A DNA stretch of 64,000 nucleotides from positions 1,984,001 to 2,048,000 of the forward strand of contig NZ_OW968402.1 of the NCBI RefSeq assembly GCF_943169825.2. The letters run 5' to 3'. Below the pieces are notes generated by a model that did no database searches, was not told the DNA's origin, and saw only the letters and a program-made list of their open reading frames with translations. Origin of the DNA: Varibaculum prostatecancerukia (GTDB lineage: Bacteria > Actinomycetota > Actinomycetes > Actinomycetales > Actinomycetaceae). This document shows, piece after piece, positions 19,339 to 28,788 of the stretch (its first letter is position 1; every line of letters starts with the position of its first letter). Both the position numbers and the translations under genes were made by a program.

Positions 19339-21938
19339 TGCTGCACCTCCGCATTGGGCTCCAACTGGACTAAGGCGCCACTGGTGACGCCCAAAGATTC
19401 ATGCACATGAGAGTGGGTTGAACATTCGGGAACCCAAACCACGCGCTGTGGCATATCGGTTAGCACCACGGGAAGCTGGATGCTTCCCTTGTTTGTTTTC
19501 AGGTTTACAGCGCCACCGGCACTGATACCAAACTCTTCCGCCGTTTCCGGGCTGATGCGGGCGAAAGAGGCACGCCCGGATGCTTGCATATCGGGGGCGC
19601 CCACCTGCAAGAGTCCCTCATCAATCAGGGTCTTGTGGCAGCTAAGCACCACTTGGTCACTTCCGGGAGCTAGCAGTTCTGCCGGAGTAGCCGGCTCGAA
19701 CTCCAGGCGCTTGCCATCCCAATCAAGCAGCTCATTAGCTTCCGCATACAGCGACTTTAGAGAATCAATCCCCAGTTCGCAGCCCATTACCTCGGCTAGT
19801 TTATTTAGCACTTCCCAATCTGGCATATCTTGAGAAACCAAGACCTGCCCAAAGGGACGTAAGCGACCTTCCCAGTTAATAAAGGTGCCGGGTTTTTCAG
19901 AAACCGGCGCCACCGGGAATACCACATCGGCTGCCTGGGCAGCGGGTGTCAGGTTGACCTCGAGAGAGATTACGAACGAGGCCGCATCTAGGGCTTTTTC
20001 TGCTAGGTCTTGATCAGCCAGGTCACGCAGGTCTAGGCCTCCGAGCACCAGCGCAGATAGCTCCCCGGAGCAGGCAGCTTCCAATATTTGCCTGGTATCG
20101 CGTCCGGGCGCATCTGGGAGCTTCGCATCCCAAGCGGCTGCAAGATCGCTGCGAGCTTCCGCATCGCGTGCGTCCCGCCCGAAGGGTAGCAGCCCCGGCA
20201 ATAAACCGGCTTCTACTCCCCCGCGTTCGCCGGAGCGGCGGGGAATCCACGCCAGGTGAGCTCCGCTGCGAGCAGCCAAATCGTTTACTGCGCTTAGCAG
20301 ACCCGGTATCGTACCGGCACGTTCGCCGACTACGATTACTGCGCCCTCGCCTTTTAGACCATCAAAAACAGCTCCAAAGTCCCCTTCGGCATCGGCCTTT
20401 ACATTCGCGACTACTTCCGGTTCGGTACCCGGCGCCGCCGCCAACACGGTTGCCGCAGTCTTGAGGGAGGAGGGGGAAGTGAAGGGAGCCACCGTGGCCA
20501 CCTTTACGCTTCCAGAACGTACCCCTTTGCGTAGCCGCAGGAACACCGCGCCGCATTCGTCCTCGGGCTCAAAGCCCACCAAAAGGACTTGACCAGCTTT
20601 TTCAAGGTCTGAATAGGTTACCGGCATTCCGGCACCTGCGAAATAGGCACCTAGGAAAGTTTCTTCTTCGCGCCCGGCTGCGCGAGTGCGCTGATCTATA
20701 TCGTTGCTTCCGCAAACTACCCGGGCGAACTTGGACCAAGTGTAGGCGTCCTCAAAAGTTAACCTGCCACCAGGCAAGAAGCCTACTTTGCCTTTCCCGG
20801 CGGCCGCCAGTCCCTTAGCAGCGCGATCAAACGCATCCGACCAGGAGGTAGGCACCAATTTGCCGTCCTCGCGCACTAGCGGAGTTTTTATCCGCGAAGG
20901 TTGGAACTGCCACTGGTAACCGAAGCGATCCTTATCGGTAATCCACTCGTCATTTACCTCTAGATCTTTTTGCGCCATCCGCCGGGTAACTACCCCCCGA
21001 CGAATATCGGTGCGCAGAGCAGAACCGGAGGCATCCTGTTCGGTAACTCCGCGGGTAGAGACCAAATCGAAGGGGCGCGCCCGGAAACGGTAACGCTTCG
21101 AGGTTAGCGCTCCCACCGGGCAAATCTGAATGATATTGCCCGAGAAGTAAGAGCTAAACAGCCTGCCTGCCTGGTCTTTTTCGTCTACACCGGCGCCTAT
21201 GGCCGCCGGAGAAGAAAGCGGGGCGGGTTTGCCGTGGGAATCGGAAAGCGCCGGAGCATCAGGATTGAGGCGAAGAGTCGGCTTGGATCCATCAGAATCG
21301 GATATTCCCAATATTTCCTGGTCAAAAGCACCGATGTTCTCGCCCATGAAATCGTGGTCGTCACGGGGAGAAGATCCGCCGCCGCGTCCCTGCAAGGCGA
21401 TGAAGGAATCGCCGGCAACCTGGTTGGCAAAACGCACACAACGCTGACAAAGCACGCAGCGTTCCCGGTCAATCAAAATCTGGCTAGTTAGCTCCACCGG
21501 CTTGGGCCACAACCGCTTTTCATCAGTAAAGCGAGTATGGAGGGTGCCGTGGCTCATGGCTTGATTTTGCAGCGGGCATTCCCCGCCCTTATCGCAGATA
21601 GGACAATCCAAGGGGTGGTTAATCAGCAAAAACTCGGTAATACCATGTTGGGCTTTTTCCGCTACCTCGGAAGTCGCGGCAGTTTTTATTTCCATCCCCG
21701 CCATCGCGGTCATCGTGCAGGCTGGCTGGGGCTTAGGCATAGGACGAACTACGCCGTCACGCCCCGGCATCGCTACCTCCACCAGACACTGGCGGCAAGC
21801 ACCTGCCGGATCTAGCAGCGGATGGTCACAGAATCGGGGAATATGAATCCCCAGTTTCTCGGCTGCGCGGATTAACAGGGTACCCTTGGCAACCTCGATA
21901 TCCTGGCCGTCAATATTGATTTGGACTTGCTCACTCAC
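19335..21938 (-). CDS. nuoG: NADH-quinone oxidoreductase subunit G
   Basis: 867 residues. An N-terminal 2Fe-2S domain (CDHPLLDPAGACRQCLVEV) is followed by the N4/N5 region (CPICDKGGECPLQ, CVLCQRCVRFANQVAG, CPVGALTSKRYR) and a large molybdopterin-oxidoreductase-like domain that in this family has no cofactor. A ~60-residue Gly/Ser/Asp-rich insert (~185-250, GGGSSPRDDHDFMGENIGAF onward) separates the last cysteine sets, as in mycobacterial NuoG. Overlaps nuoF by four bases. Confidence 0.96.
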   Translation of the reverse strand: MSEQVQINIDGQDIEVAKGTLLIRAAEKLGIHIPRFCDHPLLDPAGACRQCLVEVAMPGRDGVVRPMPKPQPACTMTAMAGMEIKTAATSEVAEKAQHGITEFLLINHPLDCPICDKGGECPLQNQAMSHGTLHTRFTDEKRLWPKPVELTSQILIDRERCVLCQRCVRFANQVAGDSFIALQGRGGGSSPRDDHDFMGENIGAFDQEILGISDSDGSKPTLRLNPDAPALSDSHGKPAPLSSPAAIGAGVDEKDQAGRLFSSYFSGNIIQICPVGALTSKRYRFRARPFDLVSTRGVTEQDASGSALRTDIRRGVVTRRMAQKDLEVNDEWITDKDRFGYQWQFQPSRIKTPLVREDGKLVPTSWSDAFDRAAKGLAAAGKGKVGFLPGGRLTFEDAYTWSKFARVVCGSNDIDQRTRAAGREEETFLGAYFAGAGMPVTYSDLEKAGQVLLVGFEPEDECGAVFLRLRKGVRSGSVKVATVAPFTSPSSLKTAATVLAAAPGTEPEVVANVKADAEGDFGAVFDGLKGEGAVIVVGERAGTIPGLLSAVNDLAARSGAHLAWIPRRSGERGGVEAGLLPGLLPFGRDARDAEARSDLAAAWDAKLPDAPGRDTRQILEAACSGELSALVLGGLDLRDLADQDLAEKALDAASFVISLEVNLTPAAQAADVVFPVAPVSEKPGTFINWEGRLRPFGQVLVSQDMPDWEVLNKLAEVMGCELGIDSLKSLYAEANELLDWDGKRLEFEPATPAELLAPGSDQVVLSCHKTLIDEGLLQVGAPDMQASGRASFARISPETAEEFGISAGGAVNLKTNKGSIQLPVVLTDMPQRVVWVPECSTHSHVHESLGVTSGALVQLEPNAEVQQ

Positions 21939-23248
21939 AGGGCGCCTCCTTCGTTAAAAACCTCCGAGGCGGCGGGCGGGAAGGCCTCCCACCAGGGAGT
22001 GGTGTACCCGGCCTCGAACTCTTCGCGGAACTTTTCAATTCCGCTGCGCACCGGGGTAGCCGCCGCGTCACCGAGAGCGCAGAAGCTGCGTCCGGCGATG
22101 TTTCCGGCAATATCGCAAAGCAAATCTACATCGCCCTCTTGACCTTTACCGGCCTCTAAGCGGTGCATTATCTGTTTCATCCAATAGGTTCCCTCGCGAC
22201 AAGGGGTGCATTTACCGCAAGATTCATGCTGGTAGAAGTCGATCCAACGGCTAATCACCCGCACTACGGAGGTCGTTTCATCGAATACCTGTAGGGCGCG
22301 GGTGGCCAGCATAGAGCCGGCGGCCGCTACATCCTCGTAAGTTAAGGGGACATCCAGTTCAGCTTCGGTAAATAGCGGAGTTGAGGATCCGCCGGGGGTA
22401 TAGAACTTCAGGGTGTGCCCCTCGCGAATCCCACCGGAATACTCCAGCAGTTCCCTCATGGTAATCCCGAAAGGTGCTTCATAGAGACCGGGGTGTTTAA
22501 CGTGACCAGACAGGTTAAACATCCCGTAACCTAGGGATTTTTCTTTACCCATCGAGGCATACCATTCCGCGGAATTGCGGAACACCGTGGATACTTGGGC
22601 AATGGTTTCGGCGTTATTGATTACGGTGGGACGGGCATAGAGCCCCTTGACCGCCGGGAAAGGTGGTTTCAGGCGGGGATGGCCCCGTTTACCTTCCAAA
22701 GAATCTAGCAGCGCGGTTTCTTCACCGCAGATATAGGCACCGGCTCCGGCGTGGGCAATCAGTTTCAGATCGCCCAGCAACCCGGCGTCCTCAGCCTCTT
22801 TAATAGCTACTAACAGCCGGTTGTAGGCGTGAACTACTTCGCCGCGGATATAGATAAAAGCATGATCGCAACCGATGGCCAAGCAGGTGATCGCCACCCC
22901 TTCGATAACCGCGTGGGGATTAGCCAAAATCATCGGGATATCTTTGCAGGTACCCGGCTCGGATTCATCGCAGTTAACGGTCAAATAACGCGGGCCACCA
23001 TCAGCGGGTGGCAGGAAAGACCATTTCAGCCCGGTACCGAAACCGGCACCGCCGCGTCCGCGCACTCCCGCTTGCTTGACTGCATCCAGAATCTGCGCTG
23101 CTTCCATCTGCTTGGCTTTTTCTAGCCCCGCGTAACCGCCAGTTTTCTGGTAGGCCTTTAGCGTCCAGCTTTCGGGTTCCCGATACTGTTTAGTGACAAT
23201 CGGGGTCAGCGGAACCCGGCGGATCTCAGACTTCTCGTTTTCGCTCAC
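21935..23248 (-). CDS. nuoF: NADH-quinone oxidoreductase subunit F
   Basis: 437 residues, the NADH dehydrogenase module subunit holding FMN and cluster N3. Motifs: GRGGAGFGTGLKWSF (NADH/FMN site, ~63-77), CDESEPGTCKDIPM (FMN contacts) and ESCGKCTPCREGTYW with the N3 cysteines (~350). Standard length. Overlaps nuoE by four bases. Confidence 0.97.
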   Translation of the reverse strand: MSENEKSEIRRVPLTPIVTKQYREPESWTLKAYQKTGGYAGLEKAKQMEAAQILDAVKQAGVRGRGGAGFGTGLKWSFLPPADGGPRYLTVNCDESEPGTCKDIPMILANPHAVIEGVAITCLAIGCDHAFIYIRGEVVHAYNRLLVAIKEAEDAGLLGDLKLIAHAGAGAYICGEETALLDSLEGKRGHPRLKPPFPAVKGLYARPTVINNAETIAQVSTVFRNSAEWYASMGKEKSLGYGMFNLSGHVKHPGLYEAPFGITMRELLEYSGGIREGHTLKFYTPGGSSTPLFTEAELDVPLTYEDVAAAGSMLATRALQVFDETTSVVRVISRWIDFYQHESCGKCTPCREGTYWMKQIMHRLEAGKGQEGDVDLLCDIAGNIAGRSFCALGDAAATPVRSGIEKFREEFEAGYTTPWWEAFPPAASEVFNEGGAL

Positions 23249-24039
23249 TTGTCTGTCTCCTTGTGATCAGCAGAGGAGTGCTCCTTACCTACCGGATCTT
23301 TCCCGGCATGATTAGCATCTGCACCCGAAGCTGTTTCATCGGCCTGGGCGGCCTCAGATTTTTCAAACTGCTGCGGGTCAGGGGCTTCCATACCTTTTTC
23401 TTCGGCCACTTTTAGTCCCCACAAACTGGCGGGACCAGCAGCTACCCCTTGGTTGGCAGTCTCGGGGTTGGGGAATCCGGCCAAAATTCGGCTGGCTTCC
23501 TTAAAGGTAGGAGCCGCATCAGATCCCCGAGTGGGATGTACCGGTTTACCAGCCTTGATATCGCGTACTAACTGCACAGCAGATTCGGGAGTCTGGTTAT
23601 CGAAGAACTCCCAGTTGACCATGACTACCGGCGCATAGTCGCAGCCAGCGTTACATTCCAGCGCCTCTAAAGTGATCTTGCCATCAGCGGTGGTTTCGTC
23701 ATTTCCCACCTCGAGCTCTTTTTCTAGGGTTTCCATGATGGTATCTCCACCGAGGACGGCACACAGGGCGTTAGTGCAAACTCCCACGGTATATTCGCCG
23801 TTGGGGTGGCGTTTGAACTGGGTGTAGAAGGTGGCAACCGCGCTAACTTCGGCACGCTGACAGTTAAGAATGTCGGCGATTAGTCCAATCCCGTTAGCAG
23901 TCACGTACCCGTCTATGCTCTGCACCAAGTGCAGCAGCGGGATCATGGCGCTGCGTTCGTGCCCCTCGGGGTAGCGAGCAATTATTTCCGCTGCTTCTGC
24001 ACGGAATTTTTGCTCGACCTCTGGATCGTAAAAACTCAT
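23245..24039 (-). CDS. nuoE: NADH-quinone oxidoreductase subunit E with acidic tail
   Basis: 264 residues. The thioredoxin-like 2Fe-2S domain occupies ~1-165 with cluster N1a cysteines in GVCTNALCAVLGG and LECNAGCDYAPV. The last ~75 residues are hydrophilic, rich in Ala, Glu, Asp, His and Lys, and have no visible fold; they make the protein about 100 residues longer than the E. coli subunit. One-base overlap with nuoD. Confidence 0.95.
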   Translation of the reverse strand: MSFYDPEVEQKFRAEAAEIIARYPEGHERSAMIPLLHLVQSIDGYVTANGIGLIADILNCQRAEVSAVATFYTQFKRHPNGEYTVGVCTNALCAVLGGDTIMETLEKELEVGNDETTADGKITLEALECNAGCDYAPVVMVNWEFFDNQTPESAVQLVRDIKAGKPVHPTRGSDAAPTFKEASRILAGFPNPETANQGVAAGPASLWGLKVAEEKGMEAPDPQQFEKSEAAQADETASGADANHAGKDPVGKEHSSADHKETDK

Positions 24040-25412
24040 TAGCGATCAACACCTCCCAGGACGGGATCCACACTGGCCAGCGCCACGATCAGATCTGAGA
24101 TCGTGCCACCCTGCGCCAGTAGGGATAAGGATTGCAGGTTAGCGAAGCTGGGGTCACGGAAGTGCGCCCGATAGGGGCGAGTACCACCATCGGAGACTAC
24201 GTGTACCCCCATAATGCCTTTGGCGTGTTCGACCAGTTGTGTGGCTTGGCCGACCGGCGCCCTAAAGCCTTCGGTTACCAGCTTGAAGTGCTGGATTAGG
24301 GATTCCATGGATTCACCCATGATTTCTTTGATGTGTTCAGGGGAGTTCCCTTGACCATCGGTACCTACACTCAGCTGAGCCGGCCACTTAATCTGCGGAT
24401 CAGAGATCATTACCGGCTCGCCTTCGGTTTCATCTAGGCGATCTAGTACCTGGTAGATAATCTTCATGGATTCGTAGCACTCATCGAAGCGAACCACCGT
24501 ACGGTTGTAGGCATCGGATTGATCGGTGACTGGAACATTGAAATCAAAGTTTTCATAGCCGCAGTAGGGCTGCATCTTCCGCATATCTAGGGGATATCCT
24601 GCGGCTCTAACTGACGGACCGGTCATAGACATCGCCATATGGGCAGATAGAGGCAAAACAGCCACGTCACAAAAACGTGCCTTAAAGATCGGGTTCTGCA
24701 AGGTGAGATCTTGCAGCTCGTTAATATCGCGGCGAATCTTGGGTAACTGATCCCGAATATATTCGGTACACCCGGGCGGCAAATCTTGCGCTACTCCGCC
24801 GGGACGGATGTAAGCGTGGTTCATCCGCAAACCGGTTATTTGTTCGAATACCCTTAGGATTTCTTCGCGCCCTCTAAACCCGATGGTCATCATGGTGGTG
24901 GCGCCCATTTCGTTACCACCGGTGGCAATCGCCACCACATGCGAGGTTATCCGATTTAGCTCCATCATTAGGATGCGAATCAGGTTTGCCCGCTCTGGAA
25001 TTTCAGCGGTTTTCTTCAGGACTTTTTCTACTGCCAGGCAATAGGCAACTTCCTGGAAGAAGGGGGCTACATAGTCCATGCGAGTGCAGTAGGTAACGCC
25101 CTGTGTCCAGGTGCGATACTCCATGTTCTTTTCGATGCCGGTATGCAAGTATCCGGTGCCCACTCGCACGTCGCGGACATATTCTCCGTCAAGTTCGGCG
25201 ATTAGGCGCAGCACCCCGTGGGTGGAGGGGTGAACTGGCCCGATATTCATCACGATGCGCTCGTTCGCCAGCTTTTCGACTTCGGAAGCCATTTCTTCCC
25301 AGTCGCCACCATGCAAATCATATTGCGGGGTGTCCTCGGTAATCAGATTGTCGAGGGCGGGGCCGGCAGCCCTGATCAAGGGGCTGCTATCGGTGTCAGG
25401 TGTGTATTTCAT
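24039..25412 (-). CDS. nuoD: NADH-quinone oxidoreductase subunit D
   Basis: 457 residues, the 49-kDa type subunit of the quinone pocket, related to NiFe hydrogenase large subunits but without their metal cysteines. Motifs: [20 protein letters not shown] (~57-76) with the quinone-contacting His, [17 protein letters not shown] and the C-terminal end DPVLGGVDR. Start ATG at 25412 directly follows the nuoC stop. Confidence 0.97.
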   Translation of the reverse strand: MKYTPDTDSSPLIRAAGPALDNLITEDTPQYDLHGGDWEEMASEVEKLANERIVMNIGPVHPSTHGVLRLIAELDGEYVRDVRVGTGYLHTGIEKNMEYRTWTQGVTYCTRMDYVAPFFQEVAYCLAVEKVLKKTAEIPERANLIRILMMELNRITSHVVAIATGGNEMGATTMMTIGFRGREEILRVFEQITGLRMNHAYIRPGGVAQDLPPGCTEYIRDQLPKIRRDINELQDLTLQNPIFKARFCDVAVLPLSAHMAMSMTGPSVRAAGYPLDMRKMQPYCGYENFDFNVPVTDQSDAYNRTVVRFDECYESMKIIYQVLDRLDETEGEPVMISDPQIKWPAQLSVGTDGQGNSPEHIKEIMGESMESLIQHFKLVTEGFRAPVGQATQLVEHAKGIMGVHVVSDGGTRPYRAHFRDPSFANLQSLSLLAQGGTISDLIVALASVDPVLGGVDR

Positions 25413-26165
25413 TTAGCTGTATGACCTCCGCGAATCGGCGGGCGGGACTGTCGCGCCCTTAAATTGCACCGGAATACCGCCCAGCGGATAGTCTTTCCGC
25501 TGCGGGTGCCCTACCCAGTCATCGGGTAAAGCAGTTCTGGTCAGACCGGGATGACCGGTAAAGATAATGCCCATCAAATCCCAGGTTTCCCGCTCCCACC
25601 AGTCGTTTCCTGGGTAGGTAGCCACTATTGAAGGAATCCGAGGATCGGACTCTGGGCAGGTGACTTCTAGGCGCAGCTGGCGGTTGTGAGTTGCCGACAA
25701 GAGCATATAGACGGCGTGTAACTCGCGACCTTTATCATGCGGATAGTGCACGCCGTTGACCCCGATGCAAAGCTCAAAGCGTAGATCTTGGTCATCACGT
25801 AGCCAGCGAGCCACCTGGGGCAGATGCTCACGGGCAATGAAAATGGTTAGCTCATCGTTGTCAACCACTACCCGCTCGATTACCTGTGCTACTTCCAGGT
25901 CGGCGTTTTGAATCAGTTCTTCCAGGATGTCCACGACTTCGTCAAACCAGGATCCGTAAGGGCGGGGGCTTTCACCGGGCATCTGCCGCTCAATCTGGAT
26001 CTCCGTAAAGCCGGTGGTGTCACCATCATCATGTACCCCGAACAGACCGTGACGGGTACCGAAATCAGAGCCGGCAGTAAAACCGCGCGGGGCGGTTACC
26101 TCTACTGCTACTGGCCCGTCCTCGACATCGGAATGGAGGACTACCGTCTTGTCGTCTTCGCTCAC
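25413..26165 (-). CDS. nuoC: NADH-quinone oxidoreductase subunit C
   Basis: 250 residues, the 30-kDa subunit. The core (~90-250) includes the conserved stretch [20 protein letters not shown] and the C-terminal RKDYPLGG. An N-terminal extension of ~80 residues (with [20 protein letters not shown]) is usual in actinobacteria. Overlaps nuoB by four bases. It is separate from nuoD, unlike the fused E. coli NuoCD. Confidence 0.96.
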   Translation of the reverse strand: MSEDDKTVVLHSDVEDGPVAVEVTAPRGFTAGSDFGTRHGLFGVHDDGDTTGFTEIQIERQMPGESPRPYGSWFDEVVDILEELIQNADLEVAQVIERVVVDNDELTIFIAREHLPQVARWLRDDQDLRFELCIGVNGVHYPHDKGRELHAVYMLLSATHNRQLRLEVTCPESDPRIPSIVATYPGNDWWERETWDLMGIIFTGHPGLTRTALPDDWVGHPQRKDYPLGGIPVQFKGATVPPADSRRSYS

Positions 26166-26722
26166 GCCAACAGTCCTTTCATCTGGGAGGTAGGAGTCGC
26201 TTCCAAAGCAGCTTTCTCGGCTTTACGGGCGATCTCTAACCGCTGTTTTTGAGTAATGGGGGTGCGGTAATGGATTTGATCCCACAACACCATAATCGCG
26301 TGGATTAGGGCTTCTGGCCGCGGGGGACATCCGGGCAGATATACATCTACCGGAACCACGTGGTCGCAGCCTTGCACCACCGCATAGTTATTGAATACCC
26401 CGCCAGAGGAAGCGCACGCACCCATGGAAATAACCCACTTGGGATCGGGCATAGAGTCGTAGGCGTTACGAATAATCGGTGCCATCTTCCAGGAAACCCG
26501 CCCGGATACGATCATCAGGTCTGCATGCCGCGGAGAAGCGCGGAAGACTTCCATCCCGAAGCGGGAAATATCGAAACGCGGGGTGCCGGTGGCCATCATC
26601 TCGATGGCGCAGCAGGCCAGCCCCATGGTCACCGGCCAGACACTAGCTTTACGGTTAAGCCCCATAAACTTGTCTAGGCTGGTGAGGGCGACTCCTGCCG
26701 GCAGCTCATTATCAAAAGACAT
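26162..26722 (-). CDS. nuoB: NADH-quinone oxidoreductase subunit B
   Basis: 186 residues, holding terminal cluster N2 next to the quinone site. Ligand cysteines C37-C38, C103 ([13 protein letters not shown]) and C132 ([11 protein letters not shown]) are intact. The start is ATG at 26722, with GAGAGG 6-7 bases before it and 14 bases after the nuoA stop; a longer version starting at 26764 would run into nuoA and lacks family support. Confidence 0.96.
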   Translation of the reverse strand: MSFDNELPAGVALTSLDKFMGLNRKASVWPVTMGLACCAIEMMATGTPRFDISRFGMEVFRASPRHADLMIVSGRVSWKMAPIIRNAYDSMPDPKWVISMGACASSGGVFNNYAVVQGCDHVVPVDVYLPGCPPRPEALIHAIMVLWDQIHYRTPITQKQRLEIARKAEKAALEATPTSQMKGLLA

Positions 26723-26736
26723 GCTGTACCTCTCTC

Positions 26737-27105
26737 TTAATAGTCCAGTCCGCCGCGGCGCCACTCATAAACATAGGGCACCAGCACTAACACGATGAAC
26801 AGTAGGATGTCGATCAATACCGGAATAGCCATCACCTGCCCGAAGTGACCGATCGAAACCGCAAACGGATACAGGAACACCATTTCCACATCGAAAACGA
26901 TGAACGTCATCGCGATTAGGTAGTACTTAATCGGGAAACGTCCGCGCGCGTCCTCGTGAACATTGGGGGCAATCCCACATTCATAAGTAGCCAGCTTGGT
27001 GCGGTTCTTACGACCCGGGCTGAGAGCTGCGGACATCGCCAGACCGCCTACGGCCAGCACAATCGCGACCGCGCCCATGATTAACAGTGATGCCGATGGA
27101 CTCAT
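26737..27105 (-). CDS. nuoA: NADH-quinone oxidoreductase subunit A
   Basis: 122 residues with three membrane helices. The loop carrying the conserved [20 protein letters not shown] sits between helices 1 and 2, and [13 protein letters not shown] marks helix 2. The ATG at 27105 overlaps the TGA of the small upstream ORF (ATGA), with GGAGG four bases before it inside that ORF. Confidence 0.96.
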   Translation of the reverse strand: MSPSASLLIMGAVAIVLAVGGLAMSAALSPGRKNRTKLATYECGIAPNVHEDARGRFPIKYYLIAMTFIVFDVEMVFLYPFAVSIGHFGQVMAIPVLIDILLFIVLVLVPYVYEWRRGGLDY

Positions 27106-27212
27106 TTGGCCTCCACATCCTTCTTGTCTGCCCCGCCATCACTGGCGCAGCAACTGCTGTAGTTTCCGGTTTTCTTCCGGCTCAGTTGTTCTTTCTGACC
27201 GATGTTCCTCAT
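27102..27212 (-). CDS. Small ORF of 36 codons coupled between menJ and nuoA
   Basis: ATG at 27212 overlaps the menJ stop as ATGA (27212-27209), and its own TGA overlaps the nuoA start as ATGA (27105-27102). The product begins MRNIGQKEQLSRKKTGNYSS and ends [16 protein letters not shown]: hydrophilic, Lys-rich, with a Cys-Cys pair at residues 21-22, no membrane segment. The last codons also carry the nuoA ribosome site. It may be a real small protein or a translated spacer that relays ribosomes from menJ to nuoA. I know no family match. Confidence 0.5.
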   Translation of the reverse strand: MRNIGQKEQLSRKKTGNYSSCCASDGGADKKDVEAK

Positions 27213-28498
27213 GACGGTATTACCACCTTAGTCAGAATTTGTAGCACTCTGTCGGAGGCTACTCCTTTACGGCGTTCATAACCATCAGAAAGCATTTTAT
27301 GAACAAAACGCATCAAGGCGGGTTTGTCCAACCCGTACTTGGTGCAGGCGTGCATAATCTTGGGGTTTTCAATCAACCGCACGAAAACGCGACCCAGACT
27401 GTAGTATCCACCGTACTGATCCTGCAGGTCACGGGGATATTCACGGAGGGCGAGTTCGGCTTGCGCGCGCGAGGTGCGCCCCATAGCCTGTACTAAAGCA
27501 GCAGCGGCGCGCCTGCCCGCGAACATTGCCGGGGCAATCCCCTCGCCGTTAAAGGGCGAAACCATTCCGGCGGCGTCACCGACCAAAAGTAGCCCATTTT
27601 CGTAAGCCGGTTTGCGGTTAAATGCCATCGGTAGGGGGGCAGAGCGCAGGGAGCCAAGCATATTTTCTTCGCACAATCCCCATTCTGCCGGCAGATTCGC
27701 TACCCAGCGGTGGAATATTTCTTTATAGGGCAGCTTGGTGGATTGGGCTCCCGAAGAAACCGATCCTAGCCCCACGTTTACAATCCCCTCTCCCATCGGG
27801 AACAGCCAGCCGTAACCAGGGAGTAGATTTGATTTGCCGGGCTTGCCATCCCACAGTTCCAAGTGAGATTCCATCATGGTTTCGTCACCGCGGGGGGAAC
27901 GAAAATAGGCTCGAGCCGCCACTGCCATTGGCCGATTTTTTAAAGGAGTGCGTCCTTGCCGCGAAGCCAAACGGGCGTTAGCTCCGGTGCAGTCCACTAC
28001 GTATTGGGCATGGAAACTAAGCTCGCGCTTCTGCCGGGTTTCTAGGTCACGCTGAATCGCGCTCACTCCCCGGGCGTAACCGCCATCATCGGTGAGCAAG
28101 TCCTGAACCACGGTATTTTCCGCCAGGCGGGCACCGGCCGACACAGCCTGCTGGATTAAACGCTGATCAAGCTTTGTGCGCTGACAGGTAAGTCCATAGG
28201 AGGGCAGGGAGCCGACTTTCGGCCACGGCAAAGCGATCCGATGCCCCCCGCCGATTACGCTCAACCCGTAATTGGGCTGCCAACCTTCTGCCAAGGGGTT
28301 GATTCCCATTGCCAAGATTTCTTTTACCGCTCCGGGAGTTAAACCGTCACCGCAGATTTTGTCGCGAGGAAAGGTTCCCTTTTCAAGTACGAGGACGTCA
28401 ACGCCAGATTTGGCCAGGTGATAAGCGGTAGCAGCGCCCGCAGGACCGCCACCCACAACCAGCACTTGACAGTGCTTGTCTGCAAGCTGATCCGCCAT
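27209..28498 (-). CDS. menJ: Geranylgeranyl reductase family protein (menaquinone tail reductase, MenJ-like)
   Basis: 429 residues. FAD-binding Rossmann motif VVGGGPAGAATAYHLAKSG (~14-32), the KICGDGLTPGAVKEI substrate-side motif (~47) and GDAAGMVSPFNGEGIAPAMF (~297) are diagnostic of the geranylgeranyl reductase family. In mycobacteria the homologue MenJ saturates one isoprene unit of menaquinone. Here it is the first gene of the nuo operon and its stop overlaps the small ORF, which strongly suggests the quinone is its substrate. Confidence 0.85.
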   Translation of the reverse strand: MADQLADKHCQVLVVGGGPAGAATAYHLAKSGVDVLVLEKGTFPRDKICGDGLTPGAVKEILAMGINPLAEGWQPNYGLSVIGGGHRIALPWPKVGSLPSYGLTCQRTKLDQRLIQQAVSAGARLAENTVVQDLLTDDGGYARGVSAIQRDLETRQKRELSFHAQYVVDCTGANARLASRQGRTPLKNRPMAVAARAYFRSPRGDETMMESHLELWDGKPGKSNLLPGYGWLFPMGEGIVNVGLGSVSSGAQSTKLPYKEIFHRWVANLPAEWGLCEENMLGSLRSAPLPMAFNRKPAYENGLLLVGDAAGMVSPFNGEGIAPAMFAGRRAAAALVQAMGRTSRAQAELALREYPRDLQDQYGGYYSLGRVFVRLIENPKIMHACTKYGLDKPALMRFVHKMLSDGYERRKGVASDRVLQILTKVVIPS

Positions 28499-28571
28499 GC
28501 CTGGACGCCCCTCCCTTGCTAGTTGCCAGTTCTTGCCGCAGCCGTTGCCGCAGCAAGTAAAAACGAGGATT

Positions 28572-28628
28572 TTTAGACACTCTCCTCGCGCCTGTCTCAG
28601 GCTAACTTGCTTTTATTGTTTGTCTAAA
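28572..28628 (-). promoter_or_regulatory. Candidate promoter and operator of the menJ-nuo operon
   Basis: On the minus strand TTAGAC (28627-28622) and TAGCCT (28604-28599) are 17 bases apart and form a plausible sigma-A type promoter about 100 bases before menJ. The 8-base inverted pair TTTAGACA (28572-28579) and TGTCTAAA (28621-28628) brackets it. The 290-base gap 28499-28788 holds nothing else I can name. Confidence 0.35.
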
Positions 28629-28788
28629 GTCACAGCGGTTTCTGCTGGCTAGGCGAATACCCCGGGACTTAAGTCCATCTTAATCGTTTGACGTTTAAGC
28701 AAGGGTTTTCTTACTTAATTCTAAGCAGCTTTCAGGAAAGCACTGCTATCTCCTGGCTGCAGCGACCAGCTATCGCGGTCTTTTACGC

